From Pseudonocardia sp. SCN 73-27 (GTDB taxonomy: Bacteria > Actinomycetota > Actinomycetes > Mycobacteriales > Pseudonocardiaceae), in assembly GCA_001725415.1 (NCBI GenBank), contig MEGH01000041.1, positions 1 to 51,582 of the forward strand: DNA of 51,582 nt, given 5' to 3'. Numbering within the stretch: position 1 is the stretch's first letter; each line of letters begins with the position of its first letter. The translations under genes were made by a program, and so were the position numbers. The notes under the pieces are model-generated. The model was not told the DNA's origin and searched no databases. It worked only from the letters and a program-made list of their open reading frames with translations. This document shows positions 33,776 to 41,447 of the stretch, piece by piece.

Positions 33776-34807
33776 TCAGTAGGCCGATTCGAGGATCTCC
33801 GCGATGTCCTGTCGCCCGACCGGCCGCGGATTGGCGATCGGGAGGCGCTCCGCGACGAGGTCGACGGCCCGGTCGAGTTGCTCGTGCGTCAGACCGAGGC
33901 TCCGGAGACCGCGGGGCGCCCCGATGTCGCGATACAGCGCGGCCAGCGCGGGCACGGCCGCCGGTGCCGCGAGCGCGCCCGCGATCTGCGCCTCCGCTGC
34001 GGGCGCTGCCTCGGCGTTGAACGTGAGGACGCTCGGCAGCAGGACGGCGTGGGTCTCGGCATGCGGCAGGTCGAAGGCGCCACCCAGCACGTGGCAGATC
34101 GTGTGGTGCAGCGCCGAGCCCGCGACCGCGAACGCGGCGCCCGCCAGGTAGGAGCCGTAGAGCAGCCGTTCCCGGTCGACGGCGCCGGGACCCCGCAGGC
34201 CGACGGCGAGCACCCGGATCCCTTCGGTCGCGGCCAGCGAGGTCACGGGGTTGGCGCCGGGTGCCCAGTACGCCTCGACGCAGTGCGCCATCGCGTTGAG
34301 TGCCGACGCGACGGTGATCGACCGGGGCAGGCCCGCGGTGAGGTCGGCGTCGTAGACGACGCTACGGGGCAGGACCCGCGGGTCGCGGCCGGTCTCCTTG
34401 CGTCCGGCCGTCGTGATCCCCCAGACCGGGGTGACCTCCGAGCCCGCGTAGGTGGTCGGCACACAGATCAACGGTAGTCCGGTGGTCAGCGCGACGATCT
34501 TGCCCGTGCCGGTCGTCGATCCGCCGCCGATCGTCACCAGCCCGTCGACGGACGACTCGGCGGCGAGCCGGCGTGCGGCGTCGGCGACATCGGCGGGGAC
34601 GTGCGGCCGGACCTCGTCGAACCGCGCCGCGACGAGCCCGACGATGCCGCGTACGACGTCGTCGGCGAGCCCGGTCTCGGCACCACCGGCGATCACCATG
34701 ATGCGGCGCAGTCCCAGGGCCGCGACCTCCGCGGCCAGCCGGTCGGCGGCACCGCCGGGGGCGAAGCACACCCGCCCCGGGAGGGGCTCGTACACGAAGG
34801 CTCGCAT
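33776..34807 (-). CDS. Maleylacetate reductase (iron-containing alcohol dehydrogenase family)
   Basis: Reduces maleylacetate to 3-oxoadipate with NAD(P)H, the last specific step of hydroxyquinol degradation. 343 aa: N-terminal VYEPLPGRVCFAPG is diagnostic of the maleylacetate reductase subgroup; NAD-binding GGGSTTGTGK (about 93-102), LICVPTTYAGSEVTPVWG and the metal/substrate region ALHHTICHVLGGAFDLPHAETHAVLL follow. ATG 34807 has GGAGGAGAGG upstream. It lies downstream of the LysR gene on the same strand, while the rest of the pathway is on the other strand. Assignment is strong because of the neighbouring hydroxyquinol dioxygenase and monooxygenase. Confidence 0.92.
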   Translation of the reverse strand: MRAFVYEPLPGRVCFAPGGAADRLAAEVAALGLRRIMVIAGGAETGLADDVVRGIVGLVAARFDEVRPHVPADVADAARRLAAESSVDGLVTIGGGSTTGTGKIVALTTGLPLICVPTTYAGSEVTPVWGITTAGRKETGRDPRVLPRSVVYDADLTAGLPRSITVASALNAMAHCVEAYWAPGANPVTSLAATEGIRVLAVGLRGPGAVDRERLLYGSYLAGAAFAVAGSALHHTICHVLGGAFDLPHAETHAVLLPSVLTFNAEAAPAAEAQIAGALAAPAAVPALAALYRDIGAPRGLRSLGLTHEQLDRAVDLVAERLPIANPRPVGRQDIAEILESAY

Positions 34808-34957
34808 CGAGGCGTCCTCTCCTCCGACGGCGCGCGGCACGCTGCGGCCGCGGGACGGGCCGGGATCGTTGCCGCGACGCTACGGTCGCGCGGAGGTTGC
34901 GGTCCAACGGTTGCCCCGGATGCAAGACATCGGCGTCAACGATGTGTCCGGCGGCGG
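34808..34957 (-). other. Gap between LysR and maleylacetate reductase genes
   Basis: 150 bp; holds the ribosome binding site of the reductase and two GGTTGC-type words (34894-34899 and 34909-34914). No clear promoter or hairpin is visible, so the two genes could be transcribed together. Confidence 0.35.
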
Positions 34958-35881
34958 TCAGCCGGCCTGCCCGACATCGAGCGCCGCCGCCGTCGCCGCG
35001 ACCCGCGACCGCAGCCAGCGATGGCCGGCGTCGTCGGTGTTGCGCGGGTTCCAGTACATCGCCTCGTTGATGTCCGGCACCGGAATGGGGGGGTCGACCA
35101 GCCGCAGACCGGTCAGCGGCAGCAACTGCGTGGAGCGCTCCAGCACGAGGCTCACCAGGGTCGTGCCACGGATCAGGAGCGGAACCATCAGGAAGCTCTC
35201 GATCGTGAGCTCCACCCGGCGTTGCACGCCCAGGTCGGCGAGGTGCCGGTCGGCCAGGTTGAGCTGGAGGTCCTGGCCGATCGAGTACACGAGGTGGGGC
35301 AGCGCCAGGTAGCGCTCCGGGTCGAGCACGGTCCCCTGGTGCACGGAGGCGTCGAGCATGCAGAGCCAGCGGTCACGGAACAGGGACGTGCTCGGCAGCG
35401 GTGACGGGCCCATCGTCTCGCGCGGCTCGATGACCAGGTCGACCCGTTCCTGGCGCAGCAGCGACGGCACGTCGGCCGCGCGCGGGCGGACGTTGATCGT
35501 CACGTCGGGCGCCTCGGCCGACAGCGTCCTGATCAACGGGGCCACGACGACCGCGGTGGCGTAGTCCGATGCGCTGATCGAGAACGAGCGGGTTGCCGTC
35601 GCCGGTACGAACTCGTCCTTGTCGCCCAGCACGACCTCGGTCAGCCGGAGGATCTCCGCGACCGGCTCGATGAGTGCCTCCGCACGGCTCGTCAGCGTCA
35701 GCGCGCGGCCGGTGCGGACCATCAGGGGGTCGTCGAACAGCCGGCGGAGACGGGCCAGCGATCCGCTCATCGCCGACTGGCTCAGGTTCAGCCGGCGCGC
35801 CGCCTCGGTGACGCTGCGGGTCGCGAGCAGCGCGTCGAGGTCGACGAGCAGGTTGAGGTCGACTGTCCGGAGATCGATCAC
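34958..35881 (-). CDS. LysR-type regulator of the hydroxyquinol cluster
   Basis: 307 aa. Winged helix-turn-helix at the N terminus (IDLRTVDLNLLVDLDALL, then SVTEAARRLNLSQSAMSGSL and ARLRRLFDDPLMVRTG), followed by a two-subdomain effector-binding region (about 90-300). GTG 35881 gives the usual LysR length; an upstream ATG at 35926 is possible. It is divergent from the flavin reductase gene across 121 bp carrying direct and inverted repeats, the normal layout for LysR control, with an aromatic substrate or pathway intermediate as probable inducer. Confidence 0.92.
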   Translation of the reverse strand: MIDLRTVDLNLLVDLDALLATRSVTEAARRLNLSQSAMSGSLARLRRLFDDPLMVRTGRALTLTSRAEALIEPVAEILRLTEVVLGDKDEFVPATATRSFSISASDYATAVVVAPLIRTLSAEAPDVTINVRPRAADVPSLLRQERVDLVIEPRETMGPSPLPSTSLFRDRWLCMLDASVHQGTVLDPERYLALPHLVYSIGQDLQLNLADRHLADLGVQRRVELTIESFLMVPLLIRGTTLVSLVLERSTQLLPLTGLRLVDPPIPVPDINEAMYWNPRNTDDAGHRWLRSRVAATAAALDVGQAG

Positions 35882-36002
35882 GCCACCGACAATATCGGCG
35901 CGGTCAATATCTCGTATCCATGACATCTGTTGGACCGGACGATCGAACGCTTCTAGCGTTCCTCGCACGCACCGAAACGGCATGACGGCTGCGGGAGGAA
36001 AC
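35882..36002. promoter_or_regulatory. Divergent promoter/operator region of the hydroxyquinol cluster
   Basis: Contains direct repeats CAATATC at 35890-35896 and 35905-35911 (15-bp period) and the inverted repeat GAACGC-TTCTA-GCGTTC at 35945-35961. The centre is AT-richer than the flanks. These are candidate LysR sites. A GGGAGGA ribosome binding site precedes ATG 36003. Confidence 0.6.
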
Positions 36003-36509
36003 ATGAAGCACGACGCCGTGTCAGAACTCGACGGGCCCGCATTCCGGAACGTCGTCGGGCATTTCACGAGTGGCGTCACCATCGTGACGGCCGAGCACGA
36101 CGACACGTTGTTCGGCGCGACCGTGAGCGCCGTGTCGTCACTGTCGGCGGACCCCCCGATGATGTTGGTCTGTCTGCACCAGCGACTCGGCGCCCACGCG
36201 GCGATCCTGGGCGCCGGCCGGTTCACCGTCAACATCCTCGGCGAGGGCCAGGACGCCCTGGCCCTCACGTTCGCCACCCGGGGCGCCGACAAGTTCGCGG
36301 ACGTCCACGTGACCCACACCCCCTACGGCCCCCGGCTGGACACCGCCCTGGCACATCTCGCGTGCCGGGTCGTCGACCACGTCGAGGGCGGTACGCATCG
36401 CATCTTCATCGCCGAGGTCGACCACGCGTCGGTCGTCGCCGATGCGGGCCCGCTCTCCTATTTCCGCGGCCGCTTCGGCCGATTCGTGCCACACGACGAA
36501 GCGTCCTGA
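36003..36509 (+). CDS. Flavin reductase component (HpaC/HadB-like)
   Basis: 168-aa NAD(P)H:flavin oxidoreductase of the HpaC-like family. It supplies reduced flavin by diffusion to the monooxygenase encoded next. Seen: FRNVVGHFTSGVTIVTAEHD, LFGATVSAVSSLSADPPMMLVCL (flavin-binding strand and Pro-Pro turn), SR-like FTVNILGEGQ, and a C-terminal RGRFGRF. ATG 36003 is chosen over the longer open frame because it has a clear GGGAGGA site. First gene of a four-gene operon. Confidence 0.92.
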   Translation: MKHDAVSELDGPAFRNVVGHFTSGVTIVTAEHDDTLFGATVSAVSSLSADPPMMLVCLHQRLGAHAAILGAGRFTVNILGEGQDALALTFATRGADKFADVHVTHTPYGPRLDTALAHLACRVVDHVEGGTHRIFIAEVDHASVVADAGPLSYFRGRFGRFVPHDEAS

Positions 36510-36544
36510 TCATCCATTCCGGAAACCACAGACGGAGGCTCTCC

Positions 36545-38134
36545 ATGAGGACGGGAAAGCAGTACCTGGAGTCGTTGCGCGACGGCCGGCAGGTGTATGT
36601 CGGCGGTGAGCTCATCGACGACGTGACGACGCATCCGAAGACGAAGGGATACGCGGCCGCCATCGCGGAGTACTACGACCTGCACCACGCACCCGAGAAC
36701 CAGGACGTGCTCACGTTCGTCGATTCCGACGGGGAACGCCGCAGCATGCACTGGTTCCTGCCGCGCTCCAAGGAGGACGCCGTCCGCCGGCGTGCGTTCC
36801 ACGAGTTCTGGTTCCGGCACTTCAAGGGCGGGATCTTCACCCGACCGCCGGCGGGCATGCATGTCGTGATGTACGCGCAGGTCGACGACCCGCAGCCGTG
36901 GGAGGACAACGCGATCCTCGCCGACGGCCGGCACGTCCCGTTCGCCCAGAACATCCGCGACCAATGGGCCCGCGTCACCCGCGACGACATCGCGCTCTCA
37001 CCGATGTTCGTCGACGTCCAGTTCGACCGCGGGCGCGACGACGCTCTCGCCGAGACGCCCATGCTCAGCGTCGTCGAGCAGAACGACGAGGGGATCGTCG
37101 TGCGCGGCTGGAAGGCGATCGGCACCTCGATCGCCTTCGTCAACGAACTGCTGGTCGGCAACCTCTGGCGGCCGGGACAGACCGCCGAGCAGACCGTCTA
37201 CGCCCTGGTGCCGGTGAACACGCCGGGTCTCTCGCTGGTCTGCCGCGACTCCAACGCAACCCCCGACGCCGACCCCTACGACCACCCGCTGTCGACGATC
37301 GGCGACGAGCTCGACGGCATGGCGTACTTCGACGACGTGCTCATCCCGTGGGACCGGGTGCAGCACATCGGGAACCCCGACCACGCCAAGTGGTACCCGC
37401 AGCGCCAGTTCGACTGGGTGCACATCGAGACCCAGATCCGGCACGCGATCCACGCCGAGCTGATCGTCGGCCTCGGGCTGCTGCTGACCAACGCGCTGGG
37501 CACCAACACCAACCCGGTCGTCCAGTCGCAGATGGCCGACATCGTCCGGTTCCGTGAGACGTGCAAGGCCTTCGCGATCGCCGCCGAGGAGACGGGGTTC
37601 CTGACGGCGGGCGGGTTGTACAAGCCGAACAACATCTACGTCGATCTCGGCCGCGCGCACTATCTCGAGAACATTCACGACATCGTCAACACGCTGATCG
37701 ACTTCTGCGGCCGCGGCGTCGTGATGGCACCCACGAAGGCCGACTTCGACCACCCCTACATCGGCCCGAAGCTGGAGGAGGCGCTGCGCGGCTCGGGGAT
37801 CAGTGCCCGCGACCGGGTCAGCATCTTCCGCCAGATCAGCGAGCGGTACCTCACCCAGTGGGGCGCGCGGCACGAGATGTTCGAGAAGTTCAACGGCACT
37901 CCGCTGTACCTGGTGAAGCTGCTGACCATGCAGCGCACCGAGTACCAGATCGACGGGCCGCTGACCGACCTCGCCCGGGAGGTCCTCGGGTTCGGTGACA
38001 CCGAGGCGCTCGCCGCACGCGCCGCGGAGGCCGAGCAGCGCTCGCACTACGCGTCGGTGCGCTACCAACCCGAATACGCCCGCGAGCAGGACGTGCGCGA
38101 CGGCTACTACAAGGACGCGCCGACACGGGTCTGA
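36545..38134 (+). CDS. FADH2-dependent phenol monooxygenase (HpaB/HadA/TftD family)
   Basis: Oxygenase of a two-component group D flavin monooxygenase (529 aa). It uses FADH2 from the reductase and O2 to hydroxylate, and sometimes dehalogenate or denitrate, phenols. Features: TGKQYLESLRDGRQVYVGGE at the N terminus, IPWDRVQHIGNP and a C-terminal four-helix region (about 320-480) with DIVRFRETCKAF and GRGVVMAPTKADFDHPYIGP. ATG 36545 has GGAGG 7 nt upstream. Position between flavin reductase and hydroxyquinol dioxygenase resembles the had (trichlorophenol), npc/nph (nitrophenol) and gra (resorcinol) clusters, so the natural substrate is a phenol that gives hydroxyquinol; which one is not determined. 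Confidence 0.92.
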   Translation: MRTGKQYLESLRDGRQVYVGGELIDDVTTHPKTKGYAAAIAEYYDLHHAPENQDVLTFVDSDGERRSMHWFLPRSKEDAVRRRAFHEFWFRHFKGGIFTRPPAGMHVVMYAQVDDPQPWEDNAILADGRHVPFAQNIRDQWARVTRDDIALSPMFVDVQFDRGRDDALAETPMLSVVEQNDEGIVVRGWKAIGTSIAFVNELLVGNLWRPGQTAEQTVYALVPVNTPGLSLVCRDSNATPDADPYDHPLSTIGDELDGMAYFDDVLIPWDRVQHIGNPDHAKWYPQRQFDWVHIETQIRHAIHAELIVGLGLLLTNALGTNTNPVVQSQMADIVRFRETCKAFAIAAEETGFLTAGGLYKPNNIYVDLGRAHYLENIHDIVNTLIDFCGRGVVMAPTKADFDHPYIGPKLEEALRGSGISARDRVSIFRQISERYLTQWGARHEMFEKFNGTPLYLVKLLTMQRTEYQIDGPLTDLAREVLGFGDTEALAARAAEAEQRSHYASVRYQPEYAREQDVRDGYYKDAPTRV

Positions 38135-38149
38135 TCCCCACCCGCCGGG

Positions 38150-39016
38150 GTGGACTTCACCGAGAACGAGTCGGCGCAGGTCGTCGCGAAGAGCTTCGAG
38201 ACGACCGACGACCCGCGGCTGCGCGAGCTGCTGCAGGGACTGGTGCAGCACCTGCACACGTACGTGCGTGAATTGCGGCCGACCGCGGCCGAGTGGGAGC
38301 GCGCCATCGCGTTCCTCACCGCCACCGGGCAGGCGTGCACCGACACCCGGCAGGAGTTCATCCTGCTCTCCGACGTCCTGGGCATCTCGATGCTCGTCGA
38401 GACGATCAACGGAACCGACGCCCACGGGGACACGACCGCCTCGACGGTCCTGGGCCCGTTCCACATGACCGGCAGCCCGCGCCGCGAGCTGGGCGACAGC
38501 ATCGACGACACCGGCACCGGGCCGGTCTGCGTCGTCGAGGGCCGCGTCGTCGACACCGCCGGCCGGCCCGTGCCCGGTGCGACGCTCGACGTGTGGCAGG
38601 CCGACCACCACGGCTTCTACGACGTCCAGCAGCCCGGCCTGCAGCCCGCCGGCAACGGCCGGGGCCTGTTCACCGCCGACGCCGAGGGGCGCTTCCGGTT
38701 CCGGACGGTCACCCCGTCGCACTACCCGATCCCCACGGACGGGCCCGTCGGCGAGCTGCTCCTGGCCACCGGCCGGCACCCGTACCGGCCCGCGCACATC
38801 CACTTCCTCGTCGACGCAGCCGGGTACGAGCGGCTCGTCACCCACGTGTTCATCGCCGACAGCGCCTACATCGACGCCGACGCCGTCTTCGCCGTCAAGC
38901 AGAGCCTGGTGCGCGAGTTCGCCACGGTCGACGACGCGGCAGCCGCTGCCGCACACGGGGTCAGCGCGCCCTTCACGCTGGCCCGGTTCGACATCGTGCT
39001 GGCGGCGCAGTCGTGA
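38150..39016 (+). CDS. Hydroxyquinol 1,2-dioxygenase (intradiol family)
   Basis: Non-haem Fe(III) enzyme that opens the ring of 1,2,4-trihydroxybenzene to maleylacetate (288 aa). N-terminal helical dimerisation/lipid-binding domain (about 1-100), then the beta-sandwich. Fe ligands are visible: Tyr in HHGFYDVQ, Tyr in TPSHYPIPTDGPVG, and the two His of RPAHIHF. Start GTG 38150 lies 16 bp after the monooxygenase stop with only a weak GGGG-type site, so translation may depend on coupling. Its stop overlaps the FAD synthetase start. Confidence 0.93.
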   Translation: MDFTENESAQVVAKSFETTDDPRLRELLQGLVQHLHTYVRELRPTAAEWERAIAFLTATGQACTDTRQEFILLSDVLGISMLVETINGTDAHGDTTASTVLGPFHMTGSPRRELGDSIDDTGTGPVCVVEGRVVDTAGRPVPGATLDVWQADHHGFYDVQQPGLQPAGNGRGLFTADAEGRFRFRTVTPSHYPIPTDGPVGELLLATGRHPYRPAHIHFLVDAAGYERLVTHVFIADSAYIDADAVFAVKQSLVREFATVDDAAAAAAHGVSAPFTLARFDIVLAAQS

Positions 39017-39822
39017 CGGCGGCGATCGCGGCGCCCGGCCGCCGGCTCCACCGCGGCCTGGACGGCCTGGTCCCGGTGGGCCCGTCGGTGGTCGCCATCG
39101 GCCAGTTCGACGGCGTGCACCTGGGCCATCGCCGGCTCGTCGCCGAGGCCGTCCGGCGCGCCGACCGGCTCGGGGTTCCCGCCGGGGCCCTCACCTTCGA
39201 CCGGCACCCCGCCGCAGTGCTCGCCCCCGACCGCGAACCGCCCACCCTGACCGGTCTCGACGAGAAGGCAGCCCTGCTCACCTCGTGCGGGGTCGACTTC
39301 GTGCTGGCCCTGCCCGTCTCGGCCGAGCTGCTGCGCACGAGTTCCGCCGACTTCGTGACGGGTCTCCTGGCCGGCACGCTCGGCTGCCGGGCTGTCGTCG
39401 TCGGCACCAACTTCCGGTTCGGCCATCGAGCTGCGGGCGACCCGGCACTGCTGCGCGACCTCGGCCGCAGCCACGGGATCGAGGTGGCCGTCAGCGATCT
39501 GCTCGGTGTCGCCGGGCAGCCGGTGTCGTCGACGAGGATCCGGGCCGAACTCAGCGCGGGCCGGGTCGGCGCAGCGGCCCGGTTGCTCGACAGGCCGCAC
39601 CGGGTCCGGGCCGTCGTCACCGGTTCCGGCAGCGGGACGGTCCGGCCCGTGCCCGGGGCGCTGTGGCCCGGCCGCGGCCGGTACCGGGTGTCGGTCGGGG
39701 CCGGTGAGCGGACGTTCGACGGTCGGCTCGACACCACCGACCCCACGGCGGTCAGGCTCGAGCCGTCCGACGGGCGGGTCCCGGCCCCGGGGACGCGGCT
39801 GTGGCTCGACCTGCTCGGCTGA
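39013..39822 (+). CDS. Monofunctional FAD synthetase-like protein (RibF N-domain, no kinase)
   Basis: 269 aa resembling the FMN adenylyltransferase half of RibF. Nucleotidyltransferase landmarks are intact: GQFDGVHLGHRRLV (about 34-47), FDRHPAAVLAP, VVGTNFRFGHRAAGD and the VSSTRIR motif (about 173-179). The following region should contain the flavokinase motif GxPTAN; instead about 85 residues of short strands (RAVVTGSGSGTVRPVPGALW) lack it, so riboflavin kinase activity is not expected. GTG 39013 overlaps the dioxygenase stop (GTGA), tying FAD production to the FADH2-dependent monooxygenase. A housekeeping RibF should exist elsewhere. Confidence 0.82.
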   Translation: MTAAIAAPGRRLHRGLDGLVPVGPSVVAIGQFDGVHLGHRRLVAEAVRRADRLGVPAGALTFDRHPAAVLAPDREPPTLTGLDEKAALLTSCGVDFVLALPVSAELLRTSSADFVTGLLAGTLGCRAVVVGTNFRFGHRAAGDPALLRDLGRSHGIEVAVSDLLGVAGQPVSSTRIRAELSAGRVGAAARLLDRPHRVRAVVTGSGSGTVRPVPGALWPGRGRYRVSVGAGERTFDGRLDTTDPTAVRLEPSDGRVPAPGTRLWLDLLG

Positions 39823-39829
39823 CCCGACG

Positions 39830-40849
39830 TCAGGCGTCGTTGCGGGTGGTGCCGGGGCGGGTGGCGAAGGGGACGAGCTCGCGGTAGTTCCACGACACGG
39901 GCTGCACCCGCACCGACGCCCCGGTGTAGGGGGCCTCGACCATCTTGTCGTCGCCCATGTAGAGCATGACGTGGTGGATCGTCGAGGGGTCGCCAGGATC
40001 CGTCGCGTAGAACAGCAGGTCACCGGGCTGCGCCTCGCGGACGGGGACGTGTCCGCCCGCCCGGTACTGGTCGCGGGAGACGCGGGGCAGCTCGATGCCG
40101 GCGGCCTGGAAGGCACGCAGCATCAGCCCTGAGCAGTCGTAGGTGTTCGGGCCGGTGGCGCCCCACACGTAGGGCTTGCCGAGCTCCTTGAGCGCGAACC
40201 CGATCGCCGTCCCGGCGGCGCCGGCGGGCAGGCTCGCGGTCCGGGTGGTGCAGCGGGCGGGCAGGACGGAGACGTCGGCCAGCTGCCCGACGAGCGCGGC
40301 GGCGAGGCCCTCCCATTTGGCGTAGGCGTTGGGGAACGCGGAGCGCTGCACGGTCTGGGCGGCGACGGTGACGGGCAGGGCCTCCCAGCCCGGCACCTTC
40401 AGCAGCCGGTCGATGAAGATGCGGGTGCTGTAGACGGGGTCGGTGACCTGCGCGGGGGTGCCCCAGCCCTGCGAGGGGCGTTGCTGGAAGAGGCCGAGCG
40501 AGTCGCGGTCGCCGTAGTTGATGTTGCGCAGGGTGGACTCCTGCATGGCGGTCGCGAGGGCGACCAGCCAGGCCCGCGGGGGTGCGCCCATGTCGCGGGC
40601 GACGGCGATGATCGTCTGGGCGTTGCCGCGCTGTTCGTCGGAGAGGTCGGCGAAGGTGGAGCCGGAGCGGCCGGCGCCGTCGGAGACGCCGACGCCGGTG
40701 TCGCACCCCCCGGACGACGAGGTGCCGGTCCCGCCGCCGCCCCCGCCGATGGTGAAGGCGATGAAGCCGACGCCCATGAAGAGGGCCAGGGCGGCCGCGA
40801 TCGCCACGACGGGCACGAGCAGCCGGAACGGCCGCAGCGGGGTGACCAC
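39830..40849 (-). CDS. Conjugation-type C40 peptidase (NlpC/P60) with lytic-transglycosylase-like domain
   Basis: 339 aa, cell-wall hydrolase of a type IV secretion-like system. One N-terminal membrane helix (about 11-34), a lysozyme-like/transglycosylase-like region (AWLVALATAMQESTLRNI then YGDRDSLGLFQQRPSQGWG, about 93-130), and a C-terminal NlpC/P60 domain with catalytic Cys in YDCSGL (about 238) and His in HHVMLYMG (about 292). It would open peptidoglycan for the secretion channel. GTG 40849 lies 7 bp after the VirB8-like gene. Last gene of the operon. Confidence 0.88.
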   Translation of the reverse strand: MVTPLRPFRLLVPVVAIAAALALFMGVGFIAFTIGGGGGGTGTSSSGGCDTGVGVSDGAGRSGSTFADLSDEQRGNAQTIIAVARDMGAPPRAWLVALATAMQESTLRNINYGDRDSLGLFQQRPSQGWGTPAQVTDPVYSTRIFIDRLLKVPGWEALPVTVAAQTVQRSAFPNAYAKWEGLAAALVGQLADVSVLPARCTTRTASLPAGAAGTAIGFALKELGKPYVWGATGPNTYDCSGLMLRAFQAAGIELPRVSRDQYRAGGHVPVREAQPGDLLFYATDPGDPSTIHHVMLYMGDDKMVEAPYTGASVRVQPVSWNYRELVPFATRPGTTRNDA

Positions 40850-40856
40850 GACGGGG

Positions 40857-41444
40857 TCAGCCCTCGTCGGAGTCGGCGACCCGCCAGCCGGACCCGTCGT
40901 CGACCACGAGCAGGACGAGCGTGATCGTGTCGGTAGGGACCTTCACCTGCACGGAGGCGGGGGAGACGCGGGTGGCCTCGGGCGGGCCGGTGACCTTGCT
41001 CGCGGGGACGTTGCCGGGGTCGACGGAGCCGAGGACACCGAGGTACTCGTCGGTGGTCCAGGGGCGCAGCCGGGCGAGCCACTGTTCGGTGGTGGTGCCG
41101 GCGGGGTGGTCGACCCATGCCGACGCCCACGACGCCGCGGCCGCCAGCGCCGCCTGCGGGGCCGACGTGAGCGGCAGCGTCGTGGGGCTGAGGGGTACGA
41201 CGGGGGGCAACACCGACGGTGACCCGGCGGTGGCGGGCCTGCCGTCCGATGTGGACGGACCGGCGGTGTTCTGGCCGGGTGCCGACGAGGTGGAGGTGCG
41301 GCCGCTGGTCGCGGCCCAGCTGATGGCCGTGGCCAGCGCGAGCACGACGACGACCGTCCCCACCAGGCGCAACGGCGAGTGCAACGGCCACTGCCACAAG
41401 GAGCGGTATGCGGCGGCGCGACCGCGGGGGGATCGGATCGGCAC
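40857..41444 (-). CDS. Conjugal transfer protein, VirB8/TcpC-like
   Basis: 195 aa. One membrane helix (about 26-46: RLVGTVVVVLALATAISW), a low-complexity Ser/Thr/Pro linker (about 47-90) and a C-terminal NTF2-like domain (about 95-195) as in VirB8/TcpC assembly proteins, which sit at the outer membrane face of the channel. Only the domain order and context support this; the sequence itself is divergent. It starts 3 bp after the VirB6-like stop. Confidence 0.7.
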   Translation of the reverse strand: MPIRSPRGRAAAYRSLWQWPLHSPLRLVGTVVVVLALATAISWAATSGRTSTSSAPGQNTAGPSTSDGRPATAGSPSVLPPVVPLSPTTLPLTSAPQAALAAAASWASAWVDHPAGTTTEQWLARLRPWTTDEYLGVLGSVDPGNVPASKVTGPPEATRVSPASVQVKVPTDTITLVLLVVDDGSGWRVADSDEG

Positions 41445-41447
41445 GGG

